Source: Adiantum capillus-veneris (taxonomy: Eukaryota; Streptophyta; Polypodiopsida; Polypodiales; Pteridaceae). Taken from it: 64,000 nucleotides of DNA. The position numbers were made by a program, and so were the translations under genes. Under the pieces are notes generated by a model that saw only the letters and a list, made by a program, of their open reading frames with translations, was not told the origin of the DNA and made no database searches. The stretch spans positions 140,718,241-140,782,240 of the forward strand of contig CM043945.1 of assembly GCA_014529385.2 (NCBI GenBank), given 5' to 3'. Position 1 is the stretch's first letter. Each line of letters begins with the position of its first letter. Shown piece by piece: positions 46,337 through 56,379 of this stretch.

Positions 46337-48350
46337 ATTTCTCTCCATGAATAATGAAAACTTTCTACACAGGTTTTGATACATGTTTTGTTTGGGAGTC
46401 AGCATGATTGTGCAAGACGCTCTCTACATTATTATTCATCGTTTTGTCGATTGAACACTAATTGCCATACGGGCTATGCGCCACACACGCTAGCTAAGAG
46501 TCATTGTCAGATCTCGGGTATGACCTAGCTGTTGGCATTTCTTGGGGGATTGTTCTTAAGATCAAATAGATCACCCACTGGACTACACAACGACGTTAAT
46601 GGACAAGCAAGAGTCTTGTCATTACGGATGTTATGGTGTCATTTTTGCACGACATAGTTTCAATGCTACACTCGAGTTGAATTTCTGATAACCATAAACT
46701 CAACTCAGCTGATTTCTACCATGGATTTTAGATGCAACATACTGTTGCGACATCATGGTTGTCCATAAGTGCTAGACTTTCCACTTGTGTGGATCTCCTG
46801 CTCTCTTTATAGTACTACGAGTGTCTATGGACGCATTGTTTTGGGGTAAGACCCCGCGGGTGCTTACTAAATCATCCCATAGACATTGAGGATCACAATT
46901 AGATCTATTCCTGTTACATTTTCAAGGAAAGAATTCCGCAATCTACCAGGCGGTAGCAGAAAAATTCAACTTTTCAAGTTGATTCTCATCATTTTGTACA
47001 CGAACAACCTATGTTGGTAGTTGAGCAGTTTCTACATAAGGTCTTACCAAGGGGTTGACTACGTAGATTCTACCCAACGGGTTTGGATTGCAAAGATAAC
47101 ACCCAGGGTTCCCAGTGCAATGGTGTTTTTTTTTTTCAGGTAGGGGAAACATTTTTTCAGGTGCTCCTCTCCATTTGAATACGGGTAAGTGAACATTACG
47201 TTCAAATCTCCAGGTACGCATTTATTGATTTGGTGTTATTCCATTTTTAGTATGCTTTGCTTGGTTTTTCCAAGACGTATAAGTACGCTTGAATGTTACA
47301 CAGCCATGCCAAATGCATGTCGACACAAAGTATTTTGGGCCAAGTGTCCAATCGATCTTTCTACCTTATGTTGTTATGAATCCACTTGTAGGATTTGATT
47401 TGGCACATGTTGTAACAGGGGATACAACATGGTCTAGGAACTCAAGGAGTTCGGTTTAGCCAGTGAGGAGCAATGAATGAGGGTCCCTCTCACTCTTGTC
47501 ATAGAGTGTTTAGAGCTACCTCCACACACAAGTACATCTTGTACTTGAAGGATGTTCTTTTTCCAGACATCCTTAGTTGAGACATATTCCACATGTGGCG
47601 AATATGAGTCTCTGGTACTGACACTGGCGCCCCTATTTCAAATATGTGTCACGACAAAGTCCCTAGGTACTGGTCAAATCTATTTTCTAGACCATTTTCA
47701 GCACGACGTATCAGGTGCAATTTCAGTGGCCAGAAATTGTCGGATACTTAGAATGACTTGTTCAGCTACAAGTATTACTAAACAACATTACAGATGGTTG
47801 TTTATACATATAGCAAGGCTATAAGTTGTTAATGAAAAAGTTTCATTGTCTGTCCTAGAAGTGATCAATGTTTCACCTTCTATTGTGATTCAGACGTTTC
47901 AGCAAGGCTTGCAAAGGATTGCAACTAAAAGTATTTATTTTCTTTTTAGAACTATTTACATTCCTTCTTAATGCGTGCTAAGCGCATCAAATTTGCCATA
48001 AGTATTGGCAAGGACCATTCTGGATATACACGTTGAAGTTTGTTTTTGTTAAATGCATGCACACTAGGTGTTATGGGCCCTGGTGTTTAGCAAAGGCTGA
48101 TTTGGAATGGCATGCATATTCCTCAAGTTGTTGCTTATGACACATTTTTGCACTCTATGTGCAGTATCTCTAGGAGATTACTTTTTGGGTCTACTAATCA
48201 CCAATTGAGGTCATGGATTGGTTTGAGTGATTGTGGATTTTTTCAGGTTAACCACGATGGTTATTCCGGACATTGTTGATTCCTCAACAATGTCACACGA
48301 TATTGTGATTCCCATTTACTAGTCATCTGGGATGACTGTCTGTAAATTGT
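43722..48350 (+). other. Left interior of element E, no recognised protein
   Basis: Starts with a short ORF (MEDLSLRGEHFLPWIFD, ATG at 43753) that runs into a CT microsatellite (43803-43849). Longer frames at 45139-45387 and 45680-45991 show no known domain. A weak trace near 47547 (ILYLKDVLFPDILS) is reminiscent of the copia region after the protease, too little to call. A long (CT)n lies at 46256-46332. The interior ends at the D LTR. Confidence 0.5.
46256..46332. repeat. (CT)n microsatellite
   Basis: About 38 CT units inside element E. Confidence 0.97.
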
Positions 48351-49176
48351 TGTCGTGCTGTGACATGTACATAGTGGGAACACATGCTACAAGAGATATC
48401 TTGTAACTTTTTAGATACATAATTATATTTCCTATAATGTACATATGCATATGTAAGTATAAAAATAAGCTTTCTATCTCATCTTATTATTTATCTCAAG
48501 GGTAATGTATTCTTACTTTACCATCAAAAAATACTATGGGAAAAGTGTCAATAGCTCCGCCTCTTTAACTTGGGGCAAAAAGCATTGATTCTTTATTTCT
48601 ACTATTTCATTATCATCTCACACTCTAGCTAGATCCTATATCTAGGGTAAACTCCAATATATATATATTCTATGTATTTTTTTATACTTTTCTTATATTT
48701 CTTTTTAAATAGCTACTAGGAGAGAATCAAATCCTAGTGGGACACTAGGTGGCATGATTTCAAAGATACACTTATTTTAATGCATTATTGCAAGCATGGT
48801 TACAAAACTTTGTCAAGGAGAAATGTCATGCTTTCATATGGCATGAGGTGTCCTTGGGAATTAAATGAAAGTCAAGGCTAAGGAGACCACATGAAGACTT
48901 TTGCTGCCATAAATGGACCCTATTTTGATGAATTTTTTACACAAGGTTCCAATCCAAATTGGAGAATGATTTTAAAATGAAAATCGTAGCTAATGAGCTG
49001 AAGTTTCTGCCCATATGTTTATTTTTTTATTTGGAGCTACGGTTGAGGAGATATGATCAAAATAGTGGACCCCAGTCTGCCCACATCATGCAGGGACAGC
49101 TCATTTCTAACTTTTCCAATTCCTGTTCACACTGGCTCCTCTCTTCTTGTGTAAACCCTTGTGGGTTCCCTTCACC

Positions 49177-49184
49177 TATAAAAG
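49177..49184 (+). promoter_or_regulatory. TATA box of the D LTR
   Basis: TATAAAAG, repeated at 57207-57214 in the 3' LTR. Puts the two small ORFs in the transcribed leader. Confidence 0.65.
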
Positions 49185-49735
49185 GGGACCTCTTCTTCCT
49201 TGGAAGGAAGTCAAGCATTCAAGCCATTGATGAGAGGAATTCTCGAGGAAGTGAGTAGTAATGCCTAATTGTACTTAGCCATTAACATAAGCCCAAGCCT
49301 ACACTTTCTCCTAGAGGGAGACTAGCCATTCTTGCAACAAGCTAACCTTGGAAGATCAACTCTAATCAAATAAGGTCTTTCACTTGGTGTATCAATCAAA
49401 GTGAAACTATCCACTCTTCTTCTCTCTCCCATCAATAATGGTGCCGAAGGGTTTCAAGTAAGATGTGTTCTACATTGATGTTTTCTTGATTTCTTGTTGT
49501 TTTCATTTTCATCTCTAATCCAACATATATATATATATATATGTATCTAATCTCATCTCCTTAACCAAGCCTATCTCTCTCATTCTTAGTAATTCATCCT
49601 CTCTAGGTTCTCTTTGCTACAGGTACATCTCTCCCCGCAGTATCCTTATTGCCTATGGGCAAGAATAGGGCTTGGGAGGGAAACTTCTCATCTCTTCACT
49701 TCTCTCATATCTACATTTCTCACATACTATCTTAG

Positions 49736-49954
49736 ATGAATAACCCACATGATGATCATTTCTATCGCTTTCACTATGTACGATCTATTAGAATTAACGT
49801 ATGGATTAGCCGTAAAATACACTTTCAACAACGTATAGTGTTTCTCTTCGGCCCTGAAAGGCTCAATGAAATACTTCTATCACCGGATCCCATCATACTA
49901 CCTCTCATAGACTATAATTTTTCTTTTGATGTAAGCGTAGTTATCTTGCTATGA
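49736..49954 (+). CDS. Small LTR ORF a, 72 residues, unknown function
   Basis: ATG start, reads MNNPHDDHFYRFHYVRSIRI, NVWISRKIHFQQRIVFLFG, PERLNEILLSPDPIILPLID, YNFSFDVSVVILL. Homologous to the ORF at 12087-12313 in gypsy B, to the inverted relic at 1125-1322, and to the next ORF. Conserved positions include RKIxFQQRI, LFGxERL, ILPLIDY and SFDVS. It is basic in the middle with a hydrophobic end; no signal peptide or known motif. Its stop overlaps the start of ORF b in ATGA. The copy in the 3' LTR (from about 57769) has a one-base insertion. Whether the peptide is made is unknown; conservation across elements is the argument for it. Confidence 0.6.
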   Translation: MNNPHDDHFYRFHYVRSIRINVWISRKIHFQQRIVFLFGPERLNEILLSPDPIILPLIDYNFSFDVSVVILL

Positions 49955-50163
49955 ACCAAGAGGATTTGTACACACAATTAATCCCAATCACTAGACTAAA
50001 TATATATATTATGGTAAGCACAAAACTACAATTCCAAAGAACAATTCGTAGCCTATTTGGTCAGTCAAGATTGAATGCCATTAACTCATCCATTAACCCT
50101 TTCATATTACCCATGATACGATATGACCATTGCCTTGATGTTTTCATCTTCGTATTGTTTTGA
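49951..50163 (+). CDS. Small LTR ORF b, 70 residues, paralogue of ORF a
   Basis: Starts in the ATGA that ends ORF a. Reads MNQEDLYTQLIPITRLNIYI, MVSTKLQFQRTIRSLFGQSR, LNAINSSINPFILPMIRYDH, CLDVFIFVLF. It aligns with ORF a along nearly its whole length (KxxFQxxIxxLFGxxRLN, ILPxIxYxxxxDV), so the pair arose by an ancient tandem duplication. Intact in both LTRs (57984-58196 in the 3' LTR), with a further partial copy at 58264-58455 from the 259-bp duplication. Function unknown. Confidence 0.6.
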   Translation: MNQEDLYTQLIPITRLNIYIMVSTKLQFQRTIRSLFGQSRLNAINSSINPFILPMIRYDHCLDVFIFVLF

Positions 50164-50372
50164 CATTCTCTTTTGCGTTCTTTCTTTGTGTGTGTGTGAG
50201 TGCAAGAGAGAAAGGGTGAGTCTTCTTTGATTGCACATCTTTCCAAACCCTAGTCTTCATGGCATCTATGGTTTAACTCCTTCATATAGTTTTTGTTGAG
50301 TTCTCTCACAAACTCTTACAGCCATAAGCCTGGTGCTTTCCTGGCAAGACCGCAAATTTCTCGACATATTTT

Positions 50373-50388
50373 TGGTGAACCCGATGTG
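50373..50388 (+). other. Probable primer-binding site of element D
   Basis: TGGTGAACCCGATGTG about 6 nt after the 5' LTR. The leading TGG fits a tRNA CCA end; tRNA not assigned. Confidence 0.45.
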
Positions 50389-50419
50389 AATCTGCTAGGG
50401 TGAGAGTTTGTGGGTAACC

Positions 50420-52795
50420 ATGGGCGATCATGTTGAGCAAAAGGGTATGCATTTTGACCCAGCAACAATGCAAATGTTTCAAGCATTTGCAATGTTCATG
50501 CAACAACAACATGCTACTGAAAGAAGGGAGATTTCAGCAACGAAGGCCATACAAGCGGTCGTCAACAGAATGGATTAGTTCAATGGCAAAGATGTAACCA
50601 AGTACTTACGCGAGTATGTGAAGGAGATGGAGCTGCATCGCGTGTCAGAAGGTGAGATGATTCAAAGCTTTGAGCTAGTTGTTGCTCCAGAAATTAGGGA
50701 GCATGTTAGGGCAATTAAAGATGGGCATGGGAGAAATTGGGAAGAACTCAAAGTAGCTTTAAAGGAGGAATATTTCATGGAGGACTCTGAGAGAGTGACC
50801 AAAAGGACATTCTTAGAATGGGTAGTCAAGCCAAAGCAAGGACTATCAATAACAGAGCTACTTAGGGAATTTGAGCGGCGCTATGCACAACTCACTAGGA
50901 CAGAAAGGGCCACACTAGATGCAGAGAAGACAGATCTTTTCTTACAAGCTGCAGGTAAAGAGTTTTAAGAAAATTTGGAGCTTCTTCTTGAAGATAAAGA
51001 TGCTGAGCAAGGACTAAAGACCGACTGGAATGAGGTTGAAGGTGCTGTCTCACTGCTTGCCAAACGACAAAGAAGAAGGGACAAGATGGTAGTAAACACT
51101 ACAAGTCCTTCCACCTCAACTTCTAACAAAATGGTAAAGCCTACTTTTATCGCTCCTAAGTTTGATGAGTCCATGCTAGATGAGCTTGTGAAGGGAATGC
51201 GTGACTTGAAGGTGAAGTTTGCAAAGCTTGAAGAAAAAGGCCAACCATCAGGGCCACTTCCTAGGCAAAGACAACAGCCCAAAGAAGGGTTTGTTAATAG
51301 ATGTATTTGGTGTGATAGTACAGACCATGTAAGAAGGGATTGTGATGATTTTAGTGATGCTTTTTCAAAAGATGTTGTCTTTTTTAAGGATGGTAAAATC
51401 CACTTAAGAGAGACAGGTCTACCCTTGAGGACTAACTTTGGGAGGGGGGGAATGCAAACCTTAGTTGAAGATATGGCAACCAAGCATGCCACCTCTTCAG
51501 TTGAGGCAGCTACTTATGGAGTAAAAATTGAACATTTTTGTGATGAAGAGGTGAGTGACCATCATGGTCAAATTTGGCCAAATGTCATGCAATTAGCTAC
51601 AAAGGGAAAGCTTACAAAAGAGATTCTACATGAAGCAGGTGATTGCATACGTCTAGAAACAGGATGGAATGATCCAGTGGACTCATTGTCAGTGCATGCC
51701 TACATTACAAAATGCCAACAAAATGAGGCAATTGTAGAAGAGAAGAGCAGACGTGAGAATGCTGATGAAGGACCATCAAAAAGAGCTTCTAGAAGTGGGG
51801 GAAGAAGCGACTCAATGCCTTCTCAAACACCCTCAACACAAGGAGCATCTCCACCTGAAGTACTCATGGAGGAGTCTACAACAGGAAAGAAGAAAGAGCC
51901 AATGAAAGGTAAGACAAAAGGCCCAACTTATAAACTACAATATGATATTGAGGTTGCTATAGATTTAAAGAAAGTCTTGGAGGAAAGGATCTTGAATAGC
52001 AAGATTGAGTTTACTCTGGGAGAAGTTCTTGGCATTGCAAAGCGTGAATTCCATGAGGAGATCATTGACATCAGCAAGAGAAAGAGGCAAACCCTTGCTG
52101 AAGTTTCTCGTCCACAGGTTGAAGGGGAAACCTCAAAGACACAAGGGTTGCAGCTGCAAAATAAGGAGAATGATGGAGCTGTGGTAGGATGCTACCAATC
52201 TAGTGGGAGAGTGAAGCAAGTGCATTTCTCAAATCATGATGAAGAAGTTGAAGATATTCCTAGGAGTTACTATTCACGAAGTCATTGGGCAAGGGCTACT
52301 ACAGAAACTTTGGTCAAGGTAGGTGATCTTGAAGAGCCATTTGTTGCCTTGATTGACCATGGTTCAGAAATAAACATAATGTCAAAGAGTCTCTACAACA
52401 AGTGCAAATGGCCAATGGACACAGATCATGGTTGGATGGTAAAAGTGGCAAACAATTCATCCGGTGAATTGTATGCAGCATGTCCAGGTGTGAAGGTGAC
52501 AATAGGTGATGTAAAGATTGACCAAAACTTCTTTGTACAGGATACATCTTCATATCATCTCATCCTTGGACAACCCTACATTGTGGGAGTTCGAATGGAA
52601 ACAAAGGTAATGGACGATGGTTTAGCATATGCTAGGATACATAGCAAAGATGGTAAACGTGCTGTCCAATTCCTCACAGTTTGTGTAAACCATGAAAGAA
52701 ATCGTGACAACCTCAGAGAACATCCTCTACCAAAGGTGAGCAAAGAGTTTCATGATCATAGAGAAATGATGGGTTTTGGCCAAGTACCATTGTAA
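50420..52795 (+). pseudogene. Element D Gag and protease
   Basis: Start at the ATG at 50420 (MGDHVEQKGMHFDPATMQMF). One frame to 52795 with in-frame TAG at 50576-50578 and TAA at 50966-50968. The Gag part (EYVKEMELHRVSEGEMIQSF, VVKPKQGLSITELLREFERR) is followed by a CCHC knuckle at 51303-51343 (CIWCDSTDHVRRDC), a long variable spacer of ~300 residues, then an aspartic protease with ALIDHGSEINIMSKSLY (Asp at 52355) and the flap/hydrophobic end HLILGQPYI. DHGSE is a variant of DSGS/A. A shift and stop at 52793-52795 separate it from pol. Confidence 0.85.
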
Positions 52796-52872
52796 AGCGG
52801 GATTGCAGTGGTACAGAAAGAAAAAGGGTCTCGCCTGATCCAAAAATAGGTGAAGCATTTTCAACGAGCTCC

Positions 52873-53496
52873 TTGGTAACAAAGAATGGATCAGTATGTT
52901 TTACAAAACTTGAAGATTTGAAGAGATGTGAGAAGCAATATGTGCATAATGTAAAAATAGGCATGAAAAAGAGTGGGTTGCTAGAGCCTACTGAAAATGT
53001 TTTGGGTTTGTGTGAACAAGTTTCTTTTGTAGATACTATGGGTGAGCTTGATGCTATAATGAGGTCTAGTTTGCATCTTGAAAATGAAGTTGTGGAAGTT
53101 TGCTCTATGGAAATGTATCAAGTAATAGAAGCCTTTAAAGAAAGCCAAACAGTAGGCCCAGAAGTCCATGTTGAAACTAAATATAAGAGTGTAGCAAAGA
53201 AGGTGAAACCAGTAGCTTCACCCTTACCACCCAACAACAGGGAAAAGATTGAACAGGCTTCTTTACAACCAAGTTTGCGGAATCCTAAAAAGATCGGGCA
53301 TACCTTCACAAAGGAGTCTTTTCAAGAGTTGCAGATTGGTTGCGAGGAGTTTCTAACACAGGAGGAGACAAAGTGCTTCAAAGAAATGCTTTCAAAGCAT
53401 GGTAAGGCTTTTGCATTTGAGCCACATGAGATAGGATGTGTTGATCCTTATATTGTAGCTCCTATGGTAATTTTCACAATACCTCATGTGCCTTAG
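52873..53496 (+). pseudogene. Element D protease-RT linker and RT N-terminus
   Basis: Frame after the shift; reads a poorly conserved linker, then HTFTKESFQELQIGCEEFLT, FKEMLSKHGKAFAFEPHEIG and the start of RT (IFTIPHVP). TAG at 53494-53496 falls where the sequence context (PHVPxNLRPIPVPKAH) suggests a Trp codon was lost. The RT frame continues in phase. Confidence 0.8.
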
Positions 53497-56136
53497 AATC
53501 TGCGGCCTATTCCGGTTCCAAAGGCTCATTTGCCAAAGTTAGTAGAGCTACTGAATGAGAAAATCAAAATGGGAATCTTGGAGCCTTCTTGTGCTCCATA
53601 CTCAAACAGGTGGTTCACAGTTCCAAAGAAGAATGGTTCTCTACGCTTCATCCAAGATATGCAACCAGTGAACAAGGTGACAATTAGAAATGTAGGTACA
53701 GGTCCAATTGTGGATGAATTTGCAGAGGCATTTGCAGGGAGAGAAATCTACTCAATGGGGGATCTCTACTCAGGGTATGATCAATTTCAGCTTGCAATCG
53801 AAAGCAGAGACTTGACAACCATGAGGACACCTTTGGGTTTGGTAAGGATGTGTACCTTGCCACAGGGAGCAACCAACTCGGTTGCACATATGATGAATGG
53901 GATGAATAAGGTCTTACGTGACTTTATTCCTCACATCACAATGCCTTTCATTAATGATTTGCCTATCAAAGGATGTGAAGAAAGTGACAAAGTTGAAGCT
54001 TTGGATCTCAAGGGATGTCGCAGGTTTGTGGTAAATCACATAAATGATTGTGATAAAATTTTGTCTAGGTTGGAAGAAGTGAATCTTACATTGTCAGGGA
54101 AAAAGTCTATGTTTGGTGTCAATGAAGTGCTCATTGTGGGGCACATGTGCGGGCCATATGGTAGGAAACCTTGTCCATCAAAGGTAGATGCCATCCAAAG
54201 AATGAAAGAAACATGCACTAGCATCACTGAGATTAGAAGGTTTCTGGGAGCATGTGTCTTCTATGTTATTTGGATTCCACATTATGCACATGTAGCTGAT
54301 CCTCTTTATCAGCTGCTTAGAAAGAATCAAAAGTTTAAATGGACAGAAGCACATGTAAAATCCATGAAAAAGCTAAAGGAGTTACTCCAGTCAGCAACGA
54401 CTTTGAGAAAGGTAGACTATGAGTGTCAAAGGCCAGTGATTGTGACAGTAGATACCACTCCTATAGGGATTGGATGGGCAATAGGGCAAGATGACAAAGA
54501 AGGACACAGGTATGTGGTAAGATTTGGAGCAAAGGTACTAAGTGCTCGCCAAAGAAACTATCCACAGATAAAGAGAGAGTTATGGGGTATGGTTACAGCC
54601 TTGAAAAGTGGAAAAGAGTACCTAATTGGTGCATGTGTGGTTGTAGAAACAGATTGTCTACCACTTCTTGGGATGATTACAAACTGCTCAACACCAGACA
54701 TTGCTATGTTGTGGTGGATTGCCTACATTAAGTCCTTAAATCCCGAGTTTAAGCACATTGTAGGTAAAGTCAATACAGTGGCAGATATGCTATCAAGGGC
54801 AAGGTATGAAGATGAGTCACATATGATTGATGAGGGAGATGATGTGGGCACAAAGTTCTATTCCATCTCTCATGTCAAAGGTAACAATGTCAACATGACT
54901 AATCCACTTGAATTGTTCTTGAAAGATCTTTATGAAGGTGATTGGCTTCTTATTGGAAGCTACTTGAGTACTCTAACAAAACAGGATGATTGGTCTGAAC
55001 ATGAATTCAAGAGGATACGCAGGAAAGCATATGGTTACTTTTTGAGGGATGGTTACTTGTGGAAGCATCCTAAACAAAAGGGTGCTACACCACAAAGGGT
55101 TATCTGTAAAAAAGAGACTCAAGTAAAGCTCATGCAAGAGTTTCATGAGAGTCTATGGGCTGCACACAGGGGTGTGTGGGCAACCTTCTCCAAGTTGAAA
55201 GAAAAATACTGGTGGAAGGGTATGTATAAAGATGTATCTCAGTTTGTAGATTCATGTGTAACTTGTCAAATGTATTCAAATGTTCGACATCGTGATGGAT
55301 TGCACCCTACATATCCACTAGCCATGCACTATAAATGGGTTGTGGATCTAGTCACGATGCCTTTAGGACTCTGGCAGATGAGGTACTTGGTTCTTGCACG
55401 AGAGGACCTAACTAATCAGGTTGAAGGAAGAGCATTAAGAGCTAAAACCACAGAAGCTGTGTGCAAATTCCTTCTTGATGAGGTGATTTGCCGTTATGGT
55501 TGTGTGGGAAAGATCACTGCAGACAGAGGTGAACCGGATGCCGAAGAAGCAAGGGAGTTCTTTTCTAGATTAGGAATCAACCTTTCTCTTACTACAGCTT
55601 ACAACCCTGAAGGCAATGGAAAGAGTGAAAGAGGGCACCCTCCTATCATCAAAGCTTTGGCCAAGGGTTGCGAAGGAAGAGTTGGTGAGTGGCCAAAACT
55701 GTTACCATACGCTTTATGGGCTGATCGTACAACACATAGCTCAGTAACTGGCTACATGCCTGCGGAGCTAATGCATGGTCAAAAGACAGTGATGCCGATT
55801 GAGGATACAATTCCCACATGGAATGTACTACCTTGGCAAGAGGAGCTTAGTAGGGAAGATCTCCTTGCATTGCGCATAAGGCAACTAGAGAGAAGACCTG
55901 GAGACATTGAGGCTGCAAAAGAACGACTCAAAAATGCAAGATTGAAAAACAAGGACTACTTTGATAAGCGACATCGGCTCAGGAGCAAAGCAATTGACAA
56001 AGGTGACTGGGTTTTAGTGTATGATAGTAGCCTTGATAACCAACACACAGTCATGCGTAAGTTTTCAAAAAGATGGTTTGGACCATATGTTGTAAAACAT
56101 GTGCATGAAATTCTACTTACAGCTTGTCTGAACTAG
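53497..56136 (+). pseudogene. Element D RT, RNase H and integrase
   Basis: 868-codon open stretch from 53530. RT motifs: SNRWFTVPKKNGSLRFIQDM, SMGDLYSGYDQFQLAIESRD, LPQGATNSVAHMMN, and FINDLPIKG in place of the usual FIDDLPIKG-type active site: the first catalytic Asp is Asn (AAT at 53953-53955). RNase H reads VTVDTTPIGIGWAIGQ, KRELWGMVTALK, VETDCLPLLGM, NTVADMLSRA. Integrase: zinc domain (HESLWAAHRGV, CVTCQMY), core Asp in VVDLVTM, Asp in ITADRGEPDA, Glu in GNGKSERGH (55627), C-terminal tail GDWVLVYDSSLDN. The DDE triad is intact. The frame ends early through a one-base loss in an A run near 56108. Confidence 0.93.
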
Positions 56137-56369
56137 ATGGCACAGAAGTAAAGATTCCCATTGCAGGAAAAAGGATCAAAATGTTTAAGAGAAGAGGAGA
56201 CAATGATCCAGAAAATGCTGATGAGGAAGAAGAGCAAAACACAGGTGAAGATCAAATTGAAAATGAAGCTCTGGAATCATCCAGTGAAGATGAAAGCAAG
56301 GAAGATGTACAAGAGGTCCGATCTTACAAAGAAATAATTTGGCACATACCGGAGGATGTGCAGGTTTAG
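56124..56369 (+). pseudogene. Element D integrase tail, frameshifted
   Basis: Continues the integrase C-terminus in another frame: MSELDGTEVKIPIAGKRIKM, then an acidic tail (NADEEEEQNTGEDQIENEA) and a natural stop just before the polypurine tract. Confidence 0.8.
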
Positions 56370-56379
56370 AGGGGGTGGA
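56367..56379 (+). other. Polypurine tract of element D
   Basis: TAGAGGGGGTGGA directly before the 3' LTR. Confidence 0.75.

Larger units (their letters stand above)
48351..50366 (+). repeat. 5' LTR of element D
   Basis: Contains a TATAAAAG box at 49177-49184, an AT microsatellite near 49525 and two small ORFs (49736-49954, 49951-50163) in what should be the transcribed R/U5 part. A 99-codon frame at 48959-49258 precedes and overlaps the TATA box and is probably chance. Confidence 0.93.

Noticed and set aside
48959-49258. 99-codon ORF in the D LTR (93 codons in the other LTR)
   Set aside because: It covers the TATA box, and no homologue was seen outside the two copies of the same LTR, which would match anyway.
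53494-53955. CG-methylation-driven deamination as cause of the inactivating changes in D, B and the Helitron
   Set aside because: Several lesions look like G-to-A changes, but the contexts I checked (53494-53496, 53953, 16962) are not CG sites, and the ancestral bases are only inferred.
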